Shown here in pieces: positions 17,077 to 26,322 of a stretch of 64,000 nt of DNA. The notes under the pieces are model-generated. The model saw only the letters and a list, made by a program, of their open reading frames with translations, ran no database searches and was not told the origin of the DNA. Made by a program: the position numbers and the translations under genes. This DNA comes from Nocardia fluminea (GTDB lineage Bacteria > Actinomycetota > Actinomycetes > Mycobacteriales > Mycobacteriaceae). The DNA lies in contig NZ_PJMW01000001.1 in NCBI RefSeq assembly GCF_002846365.1, positions 930,001-994,000 of the forward strand. Direction: 5' to 3'. How positions within the stretch are numbered: position 1 is the first letter of the stretch; every line of letters starts with the position of its first letter.

Positions 17077-17994
17077 ATGGAACCGACAGCAGACGGCCCA
17101 CACGCGGTGGGCGCGCGGGTGCGCCAGGCCAGGACAGCCGCAGGTCTGTCACTGCGGGCCACCGCACAGCGGATCGGCGTCAGTGCCGCCACCCTGAGCG
17201 CCATCGAGACCGGCAAAACCGGCGTTTCGGTGCCGCGCCTGCGTTCCCTGGCCGCGGAGCTCGGCACGACGGTGGCCTGGCTGATCGGCGACCAGCGCAC
17301 CATCGGCGTTTCCACGGAACTCCGCGCCACTCGTGCACGCCCACCTCGCCCCGAAGAGCTCCGCGCGCACGGTGAACCCGGCCCGCCTGTCGGCGGCGCA
17401 CCGGATTCCTGGCGTGAGTTTCCCCCCCTCGACATCGATCCGGTGCTCGCCGCCGCCATCGACTCCTTCGTCGAGACCGGCTATCACGGCGCTACGATGC
17501 GCTCGATCGCGGCGCGGGCGGGCATGAGCGTGCCCGGCGTCTACCACCACTACCGCGACAAGCAGGACCTGCTGGTCCGCGCACTCGACCTGACCATGGA
17601 CGAACTCCACCGGCGGGTGCGCGCGGCCCGCCTGCACGGCGCGAACGGCCGCGAACGGGTGACCCGTGTCGTCGAAGCACTCGCCCTGTTCCACACGCAC
17701 CACCGCGAACTCGCCTTCATCGGCGCCAGCGAGATGCGCAGCCTGAACCCGGCCGATCGCGACCGAATCACCGCTTCCCGCAACGAGATCCAATCCCTGC
17801 TCGATGCCGAGATCGATGCCGCGCTGGCCGAGGCGAACCGACCGACCGCCCACGCCCGCGACGCGGGACGCGCCATCGCGACGATGTGTACCGCACTGCC
17901 CCAATGGTTCCGGCTGGACGGCCCGTCCTCCCCCGAACAGATCGCCACCACCTACGCGGATTTCGCCCTGGGACTACTCGGCTTGGGCGACTAG
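17077..17994 (+). CDS. Fused XRE-HTH and TetR regulator
   Basis: 305 aa with two DNA-binding domains. Residues about 10-70 are a Cro/C1 HTH (VRQARTAAGLSLRATAQRIG, then LSAIETGKTGVSVPRLRSLA). A Pro-rich linker follows. Residues about 120-180 are a TetR HTH (IDSFVETGYHGATMRSIAAR and GVYHHYRDKQDLL) with a TetR ligand domain to the end. This two-headed architecture is known in Mycobacteriales, often next to fatty-acid degradation genes. It is divergent from the acyl-CoA dehydrogenase/APH operon, its likely target. Translation starts at an ATG with no ribosome site. Confidence 0.85.
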   Translation: MEPTADGPHAVGARVRQARTAAGLSLRATAQRIGVSAATLSAIETGKTGVSVPRLRSLAAELGTTVAWLIGDQRTIGVSTELRATRARPPRPEELRAHGEPGPPVGGAPDSWREFPPLDIDPVLAAAIDSFVETGYHGATMRSIAARAGMSVPGVYHHYRDKQDLLVRALDLTMDELHRRVRAARLHGANGRERVTRVVEALALFHTHHRELAFIGASEMRSLNPADRDRITASRNEIQSLLDAEIDAALAEANRPTAHARDAGRAIATMCTALPQWFRLDGPSSPEQIATTYADFALGLLGLGD

Positions 17995-18006
17995 GGCCGA
18001 CGGCCG

Positions 18007-19149
18007 TCAGTTCACGGCGTACGGATACACGTCGGAGCGGCCCTGGAACGACAGGATCCGCGGGTTCTGCACCCGCCCGTCACGAATCTCGATCGCACGG
18101 CGAATCGTTTCGCTGGCGTCCCAGGCTTCGGGTCCGCCGAGCACGACGGGCAGGTACTCGAGCAGGGCTTCGGAGTTCTCCCATGTCGCCGAGTCCCAGA
18201 GGAACGAGGGGCTGTGGTCGACACCGTAGTAGTGCAGATCGTCACCGACCGTGAACATCGGATCAGCGAACGAGGTGGGGCGCGAGAACTCGAAGCCCAT
18301 CCCCTCGTCGCAGGAGACGTCGACGAAAAGCGTTCCACGCGCGAACAGTTCGAGATCCTCGTCCATGACGAACGTCAACGGGTTCTCGGTGTCCTGGAAC
18401 ATGCAGTTCACGATCACGTCATAGTTGGCCAGCATCTCCGCCAACGGCCCCGGCTCGGGCGCCTTCAGCGCGAGGGTCCGGCCCGGCAGTCCCGGATCAC
18501 GCTTGAAATGCTGCATCCGCACCGAGGCGAACGGCGAGGCCACCGCCGACACGCTGCGCTGGGTCAGCACCGTCACATCGCTGATCCCCAGTGCCGACAG
18601 CGCCCGCACCGCTCCACGCGCGGTGGCACCGAAGCTGATCACCGCCGCGCGCATCCGGCGACCGTAATCCCCACTCACACCACGCAATTGGAGAGCGTGC
18701 ATGACCGAGCAGTAGCCGGCCAGTTCGTTGTTCTTGTGGAATACGTGGACGCTGAAGGCACCCGACTTCGTCCAGTGATTCATCGCCTCCCAGGCGATCA
18801 GGGTCAGATCGCGGTCGACAGCCAACTGGGTCATGTGCGCGTCCTGCACACAGTGCGGCCAGCCCCACACGATCGTGCCGGGGCGCATCTGCGCGAGGTC
18901 CTCGGCCAGCGGTTTGGCCAGAAGCAGCACATCACACTCGGCGAAGAGCTCGTCGCGCGTGCGATGGCCCGCTACCAGTGGGGCGAGGACGTCGTCGGGG
19001 TAACCGAATCGGTTGCCGTAACCGTGTTCGAGATAGATCTGACCGCGCAGTTCCGGATCGATGCGGTCGAGGTGAGCCGGGTGGATGGCCAGCCGGTGTT
19101 CGTTTTCCTTGCGAGAGGTCGCGACGACGCCGACGGTCAGGTTCTTCAC
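18007..19149 (-). CDS. AlaDH/PNT-family enzyme, N5-(carboxyethyl)ornithine synthase-like
   Basis: 380 aa. The N-terminus matches the alanine dehydrogenase/transhydrogenase family (VGVVATSRKENEHRLAIHP), with a Rossmann region around AAVISFGATARGAVRAL and a conserved C-terminal YYGVDHSPSFLWDSATWE, typical of the group annotated as N5-(carboxyethyl)ornithine synthases (NADPH reductive condensation of pyruvate with an amino acid). Start GTG 19149 with AGGTGA 8 nt upstream. It follows the sugar porter gene by 35 bp on the same strand, so they may be co-transcribed. Substrate is an inference. Confidence 0.7.
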   Translation of the reverse strand: MKNLTVGVVATSRKENEHRLAIHPAHLDRIDPELRGQIYLEHGYGNRFGYPDDVLAPLVAGHRTRDELFAECDVLLLAKPLAEDLAQMRPGTIVWGWPHCVQDAHMTQLAVDRDLTLIAWEAMNHWTKSGAFSVHVFHKNNELAGYCSVMHALQLRGVSGDYGRRMRAAVISFGATARGAVRALSALGISDVTVLTQRSVSAVASPFASVRMQHFKRDPGLPGRTLALKAPEPGPLAEMLANYDVIVNCMFQDTENPLTFVMDEDLELFARGTLFVDVSCDEGMGFEFSRPTSFADPMFTVGDDLHYYGVDHSPSFLWDSATWENSEALLEYLPVVLGGPEAWDASETIRRAIEIRDGRVQNPRILSFQGRSDVYPYAVN

Positions 19150-19184
19150 AGTTGCTTCACCTGGTCAGCCTACCCGTAGGCCCT

Positions 19185-20612
19185 TCAGCTCTCCGCCTTG
19201 CTGGTGATGTCGTCGAGAGACTCGCCCATGGTCTCGGGCACGCGGCGATAGCAGAACACCAGCGAGAACGCGGAGACGACCGCGAAGAGGAAGAACATCG
19301 TCGACGCACCCCAGAGTTCGCCCAGCGGCGGGAACACCAGCGAGACGGTGAAATTGCCCATCCAGATGAGGAAGGTGCAGATACTCATCGCGGTGGCGCG
19401 GATCGGGGCGGGGAAGATCTCCGAGATCAGCAACCAGGTGGGCACACCGACCCCGAGCTGGAACGCGCAGACGTAGACGACCATCAGTGTCACCAGCACG
19501 TAGCCGGTGGCTGTGCTCTGGGTGAGTCGTTCCATCAGACCCATTCCGGTCAGCGCGACAATCATGATCGCCAGGCCGAGGAACATCGGTGGGCGCCTGC
19601 CGATCTTGTCGACCAGGCTCATCCCGAGCATCACCCCGATCACCGCGCCGATACCGATGCCGATCGACGAGGTGATCGCCGCATTGTCACCCATACCCGC
19701 CCGCGCCAGCGTGGACGGTGCGTAATAGATGACGGTATTGACGCCGACGAATTGCTGAATCAATGCCAATCCGACACCGGTGTAGAACAGCGCGCGCACC
19801 TTGGGTTTACGCAACTGGTCGCTCAAGCTGTCTTTGACCGCCGCGTCCGCGGCTTCGGACTGTTTTATCTCGGCGATCGTCGGCTCGACATTCTCCGGAT
19901 AATAGGACTGTTCGAGCACCTGTTTCGCCTCAGCGGTGCGGCCCTGTTTCAAATACCACCGCGGTGAATCCGGCATGAAATACATGCCGATCACCAGTGC
20001 CGCGGCGGGAATGGCCGCCATCGCGAGCATGAGCCGCCAGTTTCCTGTCGGGGCGAGCAATGCGTTGACGATGTAGGCGAGCAACTGCCCGCTGGCGATC
20101 ATCAGCGAGTTCATCGAGACGAGGCGCCCGCGATAGGTCGGCGGGGAGATCTCGGAGACGTACATCGGCACCACCAGCGAGGCGGTACCGACGGCGACGC
20201 CGAGCAACAGCCGGGTGATGATCATGACCGTGGCATCGGGCGCCAGTGCCTGGGCGAGCGCGCCGAGGAGGAACAGCGCGCCGGCGAACAGCAAGGTCAT
20301 CCGTCTGCCCCACCGGTCGGCCATCCAGCCGCCGGTGATCGAGCCGATCGCAGCGCCGATGAGCAGCGAACTCGTGATGACGCCGACCTGGGTCTGACTC
20401 AGTGCGAAGTCGGGCGTCAGATAGACCAGCACGCCGGAGATGACACCGGTGTCGTAACCGAAGAGCGCGCCGCCGAGCGCGGCGATGACCACGACGGTGA
20501 GGACGAACTTCTTGATTTTCGCCCGCATCGCGACCCGCTCGGGCGAATCGGGTGGTGGCTGGGCAGGCGGTTCGGCGACCTTATCGGTGGATCCACGAGA
20601 GGAATCGGGCAT
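19185..20612 (-). CDS. Sugar-porter family MFS transporter
   Basis: 475 aa, 12 predicted membrane helices, proton-linked sugar uptake in the cytoplasmic membrane. Family signatures: FGYDTGVISG in TM1, DRWGRR in the 2-3 loop, PESPR-like MPDSPRWYL, QQFVGVNTVIYYAP in TM7, and the end motif RVPETMGESLDDI. GGAGGTG is 5 nt before ATG 20612. The N-terminal 35 residues are Pro/Ser-rich and cytosolic. Upstream of the AlaDH/PNT gene. Confidence 0.9.
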   Translation of the reverse strand: MPDSSRGSTDKVAEPPAQPPPDSPERVAMRAKIKKFVLTVVVIAALGGALFGYDTGVISGVLVYLTPDFALSQTQVGVITSSLLIGAAIGSITGGWMADRWGRRMTLLFAGALFLLGALAQALAPDATVMIITRLLLGVAVGTASLVVPMYVSEISPPTYRGRLVSMNSLMIASGQLLAYIVNALLAPTGNWRLMLAMAAIPAAALVIGMYFMPDSPRWYLKQGRTAEAKQVLEQSYYPENVEPTIAEIKQSEAADAAVKDSLSDQLRKPKVRALFYTGVGLALIQQFVGVNTVIYYAPSTLARAGMGDNAAITSSIGIGIGAVIGVMLGMSLVDKIGRRPPMFLGLAIMIVALTGMGLMERLTQSTATGYVLVTLMVVYVCAFQLGVGVPTWLLISEIFPAPIRATAMSICTFLIWMGNFTVSLVFPPLGELWGASTMFFLFAVVSAFSLVFCYRRVPETMGESLDDITSKAES

Positions 20613-20773
20613 TTCCACACCTCCGCCGGATGGAGTAGGTCGATTCCTGCACCTTAATCGAGCCCGGATGTTTTGCGATAGCTCGAAATGCACGTGTTCT
20701 TCGGCGGTGAATCGGAAATGCGCGGCGATCGGGGAATGTATCCCACCCCCTGCGGGGGATACATTCGGCGCGG

Positions 20774-21064
20774 TTATCGCCGGTGCAGCGACCAGACGGT
20801 GATCGCGCCCCAGAGCACCAGCCGGACGGCAGCGGCCATGTAGAGGACGTACGCGAGCACGACCAGCACCGACCCGTAATTGCCCACCCAGTCGCCGAGG
20901 CGCACCAGCGCGGTCACACCGAGGCCGACCAGGATCAGCCCGAGGATCAGACCCGGCATCGCCAACGGCGCGATGGTCGATTCGATGTTCGAGGTCGCGT
21001 CGACGCGGCGACCGCGGTCAGTAACTGGGCGATTGCTGTTCGATTCGAAGTAGATGCTGCTCAT
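20774..21064 (-). CDS. Small two-helix membrane protein
   Basis: 96 aa from ATG 21064: a hydrophilic N-terminus, then two hydrophobic helices (about residues 36-56 and 63-88) and a short basic tail. No recognised family. Lies on the same strand, 161 bp upstream of the sugar porter gene; ribosome site weak. Membrane location is predicted from hydrophobicity only. Confidence 0.55.
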   Translation of the reverse strand: MSSIYFESNSNRPVTDRGRRVDATSNIESTIAPLAMPGLILGLILVGLGVTALVRLGDWVGNYGSVLVVLAYVLYMAAAVRLVLWGAITVWSLHRR

Positions 21065-21826
21065 AACGATCAGGTCCCTTCCGGACAGCCGTCCCGACAC
21101 GGCCGGTCAATGATCCTCAGCGGATCTTTCGGCAACCGTCGCGCCGCGGCGGACGTGCGGGGCATTCGTGACCGGATCGGCGTCGATCCGGTCGATCATC
21201 ACGAACGGTTAACGTTCAGCAATTACGAGCTTGCCAGCAGGGCGGACCCGAAAACAGGCGTTGTGATCTGCATCACATCGAACACCCGTACGACACGCTT
21301 CGATAACGTGCGTTACATATCGGCAGAACACGCGTTCGAACTGGCGAACTCACAGGCAACTGGACATTCGACCGAGAAGCCGACATCGGTGTCATTTATA
21401 GAACCGTTACGGCCCTGACGTGCGCAAACGCACCCTTGCGCGCTTCGCGACCCAGTTGGTACCTCCACGAGCCGCCGACACGGCACCGTGACGGAACCCG
21501 CTCGGCGAACGCCTCGCCTCGAACGAAACCCCAACGCCCCGAACAACTTCGGTGCCGACGCCGCGTTGGAACCACGCCGTGACGCGGAGGTTCTCCCAGC
21601 GCGGTCGATTGCCCGGGATCGCCGGGAAAGCCGCGGTCGACCTCGAAACTTTTCCGGCCGCGACATCCGGGTGGGTTCGAACGAGACAACGCGAGACGTC
21701 GGCTATCTTGATCTAGTTTTTCGATGCTGCTGGATCGTTCGTGTCGCTTCGCCGAAATCGCGTGCCGCGTGAGATCCACGCCTCGCGCTGTCGGCGACCC
21801 TCTCCGACGAAGGGACGCCGGTCATC
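21065..21826. other. 762-bp stretch without a supported gene
   Basis: Frames here are arginine-rich, overlapping on both strands and lack ribosome sites. The section around 21230-21410 is AT-richer and may hold promoters for the flanking genes, but no clear operator, RNA or coding signal was found. Confidence 0.5.
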
Positions 21827-22549
21827 ATGCCCGCACCCGTTATCCTCCACGGCCGCATCGCACGGCTGGAACCACTCGCACCCCACCACGTTCCCGGACT
21901 GATCGCCGCGGCTGCCGCGCTCGACGGCCCGGCCGGGTTCACCGTCGTCCCGCACGGTGAACAGGAGGCGCGCACCTATGTCTTCCAGGCCGAGGCGGCG
22001 CAGCTGGCAGGCACAGCGCTGGCCTTCGCGATCGTCACCCTCGCCGACGAGTGCGTGGTGGGGGCGACCCGATTCACCCGGCTCGACTACTGGCAGGGCC
22101 CGCTGACCTGGCCGTTGTCCGCCGAACCGGTCACCTCGTCACCGGGCGGGGCGATTCCCGACGCCGTCGAGATCGGTAACACCTGGCTCACCCCCGCGGT
22201 GCGGGGCGGTCAGGTGAATCTCGACTCCAAGCTGCTGCTGCTCACCCACGCCTTCGACAGCTGGGGCGTGCGGCGGGTGACCCTGCGCGCCGACGCCCGC
22301 AATCTGCGTTCCCGGGCGGCGATCGAGCGTCTCGGCGCGGTGAGTGACGGTGTGCGCCGGGCACATTCGCGTGGGCTCGACGGCGCGGTGCGCGACACCG
22401 CGTTCTATTCGATCCTGTGCGACGAATGGCCGGGGGTGCGCGGGCGGATCATCGAGCAACTGGCCGCCCGCGCGGCCTTGCGGCAAGCGCCGCTGATCCC
22501 GGCGACCGCGGCGGTGTTGCGGCCGTTGGCTTCCTCGCCGATCGGTTGA
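21827..22549 (+). CDS. GNAT-family N-acetyltransferase
   Basis: 240 aa. Resembles the RimJ/RimL-like GNAT acetyltransferases: LHGRIARLEPLAPHHVPGL at the start, VVGATRFTRLD, VEIGNTWLTPAVRGG, and the acetyl-CoA/helix segment VTLRADARNLRSRAAIERLGA near the end, followed by DTAFYSILCDEW. Probably acetylates a small-molecule amine or a protein N-terminus. Convergent with the next hydrolase (4 bp between stops). Acceptor unknown. Confidence 0.82.
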   Translation: MPAPVILHGRIARLEPLAPHHVPGLIAAAAALDGPAGFTVVPHGEQEARTYVFQAEAAQLAGTALAFAIVTLADECVVGATRFTRLDYWQGPLTWPLSAEPVTSSPGGAIPDAVEIGNTWLTPAVRGGQVNLDSKLLLLTHAFDSWGVRRVTLRADARNLRSRAAIERLGAVSDGVRRAHSRGLDGAVRDTAFYSILCDEWPGVRGRIIEQLAARAALRQAPLIPATAAVLRPLASSPIG

Positions 22550-22553
22550 GGGC

Positions 22554-23399
22554 TCAGCCCCGCAGCGACTCGATGCGGTCGGCGATCAGGGCGGCGAGTT
22601 CGTCCGGGCGCTCCTCGGGGAGCCAGTGCGAGCCGTCGAGTACTGCCAGTCGGTAGTCACCGGTGACGAATTCGCCGGTGAGTTCGGCGCCACGCCGAGA
22701 CAGGGCGGTATCGCCGGTGCTCCAGACGTGTGTCACCGGAACGGTGACGGGCCGGGTCACCGCCCGGCGTGTGGTCAAGGCCAGGGCGCGGTACCAGTTC
22801 AGCGCACTGGTGAGCGCGCCCGAGTCGACGATCTCGCTGTGGACCCGGGCGATGGCCTCGGCGCTCATGCCGGACTTCGCCAGTAATCCGTCCAGCAACG
22901 CGGGCCGGGCGCGGAGCACGCGTTCGGGCAGCACCGGAAGCTGGAACAAGGCCATGTAGTACGAGCGCAGGAGCTGATCACTGCTGACCATCGATCGGAC
23001 CAGCGCGCCGGGATGCGGCACCGACACCGTCACCAGCGTGCGCACCAGTTCGGGGCGGGCCGCGGCCAGCGACCAGGCGACCATCGCCCCCCAGTCGTGT
23101 CCGACCAGATGCACCGGACCGCGGTCGATGTCCTCGATCAGCGCGACCACGTCGTCGACGAGCTCGGGCACGCGGTAGGCCATGCGCCCGGACGGCCGGG
23201 CGCACGGTGAGTACCCGCGCTGATTCGGGGCGACGGTGCGGTAGCCGCGAGCGTTGAGCACCGCGGTGAGCGGCCGCAACGAGGTGGCGGTTTGCGGGAA
23301 GCCGTGCAGAGCCACGATGACGGGACCGTCGGGTGGACCGGAGTCGACGACGTCGAACTCGAGTCCCGCCCTGGTGAAGGTGGTCAACTGGGTGCTCAA
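22554..23399 (-). CDS. Alpha/beta-hydrolase, epoxide hydrolase-like
   Basis: 281 aa. Oxyanion loop ALHGFPQTATSLRPL, nucleophile aspartate in LVGHDWGAMVAWS (GHDWG is the epoxide hydrolase/haloalkane dehalogenase type), acid in HVWSTGDTALS, and catalytic His in LDGSHWLPEERPDE. The upstream 26-bp inverted repeat suggests TetR-type repression, but no regulator is adjacent. Substrate unknown. Confidence 0.8.
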   Translation of the reverse strand: MSTQLTTFTRAGLEFDVVDSGPPDGPVIVALHGFPQTATSLRPLTAVLNARGYRTVAPNQRGYSPCARPSGRMAYRVPELVDDVVALIEDIDRGPVHLVGHDWGAMVAWSLAAARPELVRTLVTVSVPHPGALVRSMVSSDQLLRSYYMALFQLPVLPERVLRARPALLDGLLAKSGMSAEAIARVHSEIVDSGALTSALNWYRALALTTRRAVTRPVTVPVTHVWSTGDTALSRRGAELTGEFVTGDYRLAVLDGSHWLPEERPDELAALIADRIESLRG

Positions 23400-23414
23400 C
23401 GAACCCTCCGATCC

Positions 23415-23440
23415 AGTAACTTACTTATTGGTAAATTACT
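23415..23440. promoter_or_regulatory. Inverted repeat upstream of the epoxide hydrolase-like gene
   Basis: Arms AGTAACTTAC (23415-23424) and GTAAATTACT (23431-23440) match at 9 of 10 positions around TTATTG. AT-rich and 16 bp before the hydrolase start codon, in the 69-bp gap after lysC. Confidence 0.55.
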
Positions 23441-23468
23441 CCGCGCTCGTGCGCGGCGTCAACAGCGC

Positions 23469-24725
23469 TCATCGTCCCGTTCCGCCGTGTACGACCGCGA
23501 CTTCCGCGCCACCGAGGTCGAAGGCCCGATGCAGGACGCGCACGGCTTCGTCGAGGTCGGTGTCGCGAACCAGCACGGAGATGCGGATCTCGGAGGTGGC
23601 GATCAGATCGAGGTTGATATTCGCCGCGGCCAGCGCCTCACAGAAGCTCGCGGTGACGCCCGGATTGTTGCGCATGCCCGCGCCGATCAACGAGACCTTG
23701 CCGACGCGGTCGTCGTAGCGAACATCGGCGAAGCCGATCTCGGCCCTGCGGTCGCGCAGCAGAGCGACCGCACGCGCGCCGTCGGCGGCGGGCAGGGTGA
23801 AGGTGATGTCGGTGCGACCGGTGCCGGTGTTCTGCACGACCATGTCGATGCCGATCTCGGCGTCGGCGACCGCGCGGAACACCTCGGCCGCGTAGCCCGG
23901 CTCGTCGGGCAGGCCGACCACTGTCACCTTGGCCTCGTCGCGGTCGTGCGCGACGCCGGTGAGCACGGCCTGGTCGGCGGGGATGTCGGCCATCGAGCCG
24001 AAGACAGTGGTGCCGATCGTGTCGGTGTAGGACGAGCGCACATGCACCGGCACCTGGTAGCGGCGCGCGTATTCGACGCACCGCAGCATGAGCACCTTCG
24101 AACCGCAGGCCGCCATCTCCAGCATCTCCTCATAGGAGATCTGGTCGAGTTTCTGGGCGTCGGCCACGATGCGCGGGTCGGCGGTGAAGACTCCGTCGAC
24201 GTCGGTGTAGATCTCGCAGACATCGGCTTTCAAGGCCGCGGCCAGTGCGACGGCGGTGGTATCGGAGCCGCCACGGCCCAGAGTGGTGACATCGTCGCTG
24301 TCCTGGCTCACGCCCTGGAACCCGGCGACGAGCACCACCTCGCCGTCGTCGAGGGCGCGGCGCACCCGGCCCGGGTCGACCTCGATGATCTTGGCGCGCC
24401 CGTGGGCGCCGGTGGTGATCACGCCGGCCTGCGAGCCCGTCAACGATCGAGCTTGCGCACCGAGAGAATGAATAGCCATGGCTACCAAGGCATTCGAGAC
24501 TCTCTCACCGGCGGTGAGCAGCATGTCCAACTCGCGCGGTTCCGGCGCGGAGGCGATCTGACCCGCCAATTCGAGGAGCTCATCGGTGGTGTCGCCCATC
24601 GCCGAGCAGACCACCACCACATCGTGCCCCTGCTTCTTCGTCTCCACGATCCGCTCGGCGACCCGCCGGATCCGCTCCGCGGTGGCTACCGACGAACCGC
24701 CGAATTTCTGCACAACCAGGGCCAT
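23469..24725 (-). CDS. lysC: Aspartate kinase
   Basis: 418 aa; phosphorylates aspartate, the first step to lysine, threonine, methionine and diaminopimelate. N-terminal kinase domain with [29 protein letters not shown] and [13 protein letters not shown]; two C-terminal ACT domains for feedback control ([17 protein letters not shown] and [18 protein letters not shown]). In mycobacteria and corynebacteria a beta subunit is made from an internal start before the ACT part; ATG 23993 ([13 protein letters not shown]) is a candidate, although its ribosome site is weak. asd is not immediately downstream here. Confidence 0.93.
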   Translation of the reverse strand: MALVVQKFGGSSVATAERIRRVAERIVETKKQGHDVVVVCSAMGDTTDELLELAGQIASAPEPRELDMLLTAGERVSNALVAMAIHSLGAQARSLTGSQAGVITTGAHGRAKIIEVDPGRVRRALDDGEVVLVAGFQGVSQDSDDVTTLGRGGSDTTAVALAAALKADVCEIYTDVDGVFTADPRIVADAQKLDQISYEEMLEMAACGSKVLMLRCVEYARRYQVPVHVRSSYTDTIGTTVFGSMADIPADQAVLTGVAHDRDEAKVTVVGLPDEPGYAAEVFRAVADAEIGIDMVVQNTGTGRTDITFTLPAADGARAVALLRDRRAEIGFADVRYDDRVGKVSLIGAGMRNNPGVTASFCEALAAANINLDLIATSEIRISVLVRDTDLDEAVRVLHRAFDLGGAEVAVVHGGTGR

Positions 24726-24825
24726 CCCGAGTCCTCTCCCCTGCTCCCCCGCACGCGATCCGCGGGTGACCCCTTCGAGTATCCAGGCAATCCGGGCACG
24801 ACCGTACCAATTCGGCAACGAAAAC

Positions 24826-24855
24826 GACTGCCGCCGAATGGTTTCGGCGGCAGTC
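24826..24855 (-). terminator. Rho-independent terminator of yggT
   Basis: Perfect 13-bp stem (24826-24838 / 24843-24855) with a 4-nt loop, followed on the minus strand by CGTTTTCGTT. It ends the yggT transcript 26 bp after its stop and separates it from lysC. Confidence 0.85.
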
Positions 24856-24880
24856 CCTGGTCGAACCCGATCGTCCTCGG

Positions 24881-25156
24881 CTACAGGCTGAAGGCGACCG
24901 CCCGCAAGATCAGCACGGCGATGAACACCGCGGTGAACGCCAGATCCAGGGAGAAGTCGCCGATCCGGACCGGCTTCAGCACCTTACGCACCGGCGCGAT
25001 CACCGGTTCGGTCGCGGCATGGGTCACCTCCCGCGCCTTGCGGGCCCACTGGGGACCGTTGCCCAGCGCATCGATCCAGTCCACCACCATCCGGGCGATC
25101 AGCAGCAGCAAGAATATGGTCAACGCGTAGCCGACCAGGGTTCCGATAAGACTCAT
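24881..25156 (-). CDS. YggT family membrane protein
   Basis: 91 aa. One long hydrophobic helix at residues 4-28 ([20 protein letters not shown]), a short loop with [28 protein letters not shown] typical of YggT, and a second helix to the C-terminus. In actinobacteria YggT genes normally sit near sepF/wag31 in the division cluster; this copy is isolated next to lysC and has its own terminator, so it is probably a paralogue. Role in osmotic tolerance or division is family knowledge only. Confidence 0.85.
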   Translation of the reverse strand: MSLIGTLVGYALTIFLLLLIARMVVDWIDALGNGPQWARKAREVTHAATEPVIAPVRKVLKPVRIGDFSLDLAFTAVFIAVLILRAVAFSL

Positions 25157-25336
25157 GACACACTCCTCGCGGAGGCCGTGGAAGACCTCTTACCGCTCTC
25201 AACGTGCCCGACATTGCCAAGGTGTCCACCACCCGGTTGTTCTCAGTCGATTATCAGGCCCGCCGTGGCGATCACGGACGCGATCGCGGGACGCGGCGTG
25301 GCACGGGAATGGCAACGGTGAGTCGCAGCGCGTCGA

Positions 25337-26224
25337 CTACTCGCCGTGGCGGGCGTCTGTCGGCTCGTAGCGGCGGGCGAAGTCGAGAATGCGCGCGGTA
25401 ACCAGTTTCGAGAACTGGTGGAAGAGGCCGTGTCCGGCCCCGGGAACGACCTCGACTTCGCAGGTGGGCAGGTTGTCGCGCAGGCGCTGTGTGGCGAGTT
25501 TCGGATCGACCACCAACGACTCCGACCCGAGCAGCACCAGAGTCGGTGTGGTGATGGTGGCCAACCGCTCGTCGGTGAACATCTTCGGGTAACCGATGGT
25601 GGGGATGTACCCGAGAGCCGCCTTCACACCGGCGAATTCCGCGTCGGTCAGGGTGACGCCGGGGTTGAGCCGGGCGTTCATCGCGCGGAGGTTCTTGTCC
25701 GTGGGCCGGGCTCCGACGCGCAACATCATCCACAGCAGGCTCCATTTGATCTTGGTCAAGGTGCCGCTCGGCTCCACCACGTTCACGCTCGCCAGCCGCG
25801 CCTGCTGAGTAGTGGCGATGACCATCGCTTGCCACGCGCCTTGCGAGTAGCCGACCAGGTGAACCCGGTCGACACCGAGACCGTCGAGGACCTCACCGAA
25901 CCAGGTACCGAAGCCCATTTCGTCGATCGGGGCGGTCTGCACGCTCAGACCGGGAGCGCCGATCATTTCGGGCATGTAGACGACGTGGTCACGAGCAAAG
26001 TCCTCGATCACGTGGTCCCAGGACAGGCTGTTGCCGCCGAGCGAGTGCATGAGCACGATCGGCACGCCGTCTCCCGCACCGGCTTCGCGGACGCGAGTGG
26101 GCCCGAAGGAGGTGCTGATATCGCGCGTGGTCGACGGGATGTCCCACTGCTTCTCCAGTTCTCGATAGGTCCGCAGGTACTCCTCGCGCGCCTTGTCGTT
26201 CTTGAATCGCCCGATCTTGGCCAT
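25337..26224 (-). CDS. Alpha/beta-hydrolase with serine nucleophile
   Basis: 295 aa. Lysine/arginine-rich start (MAKIGRFKNDKAREEYL), oxyanion loop VLMHSLGGNSLSWD, serine elbow LVGYSQGAWQAMV (GYSQG), acid region LVLLGSESLVVDP, and His in VPGAGHGLFHQFSK. Serine nucleophile separates it from the aspartate hydrolases elsewhere in the window. Divergent from a TetR gene across a near-perfect inverted repeat, so regulated by it. Substrate unknown. Confidence 0.82.
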   Translation of the reverse strand: MAKIGRFKNDKAREEYLRTYRELEKQWDIPSTTRDISTSFGPTRVREAGAGDGVPIVLMHSLGGNSLSWDHVIEDFARDHVVYMPEMIGAPGLSVQTAPIDEMGFGTWFGEVLDGLGVDRVHLVGYSQGAWQAMVIATTQQARLASVNVVEPSGTLTKIKWSLLWMMLRVGARPTDKNLRAMNARLNPGVTLTDAEFAGVKAALGYIPTIGYPKMFTDERLATITTPTLVLLGSESLVVDPKLATQRLRDNLPTCEVEVVPGAGHGLFHQFSKLVTARILDFARRYEPTDARHGE

Positions 26225-26254
26225 GACCACCCCTGTTGCTCGTTGGTGATATAA

Positions 26255-26276
26255 CCATACCACTAAAGTGATATGG
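26255..26276. promoter_or_regulatory. TetR operator in divergent promoter
   Basis: CCATACCAC-TAAA-GTGATATGG: 9-bp arms with one mismatch. A second GTGATAT copy lies at 26246-26252. Located between the serine hydrolase and the TetR gene. Confidence 0.6.
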
Positions 26277-26322
26277 GCGTACCATGAAAACTTCCCGGGC
26301 AGCCGGACCAGAAGGAGCCACG

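Noticed and set aside
18214..19179. 321-codon plus-strand frame opposite the AlaDH/PNT gene
   Set aside because: It is a GC-skew shadow; the minus-strand protein has conserved motifs throughout.
21313..21779. Several overlapping 90-127-codon frames on both strands
   Set aside because: Arg-rich, mutually overlapping, no ribosome site and no recognisable domain.
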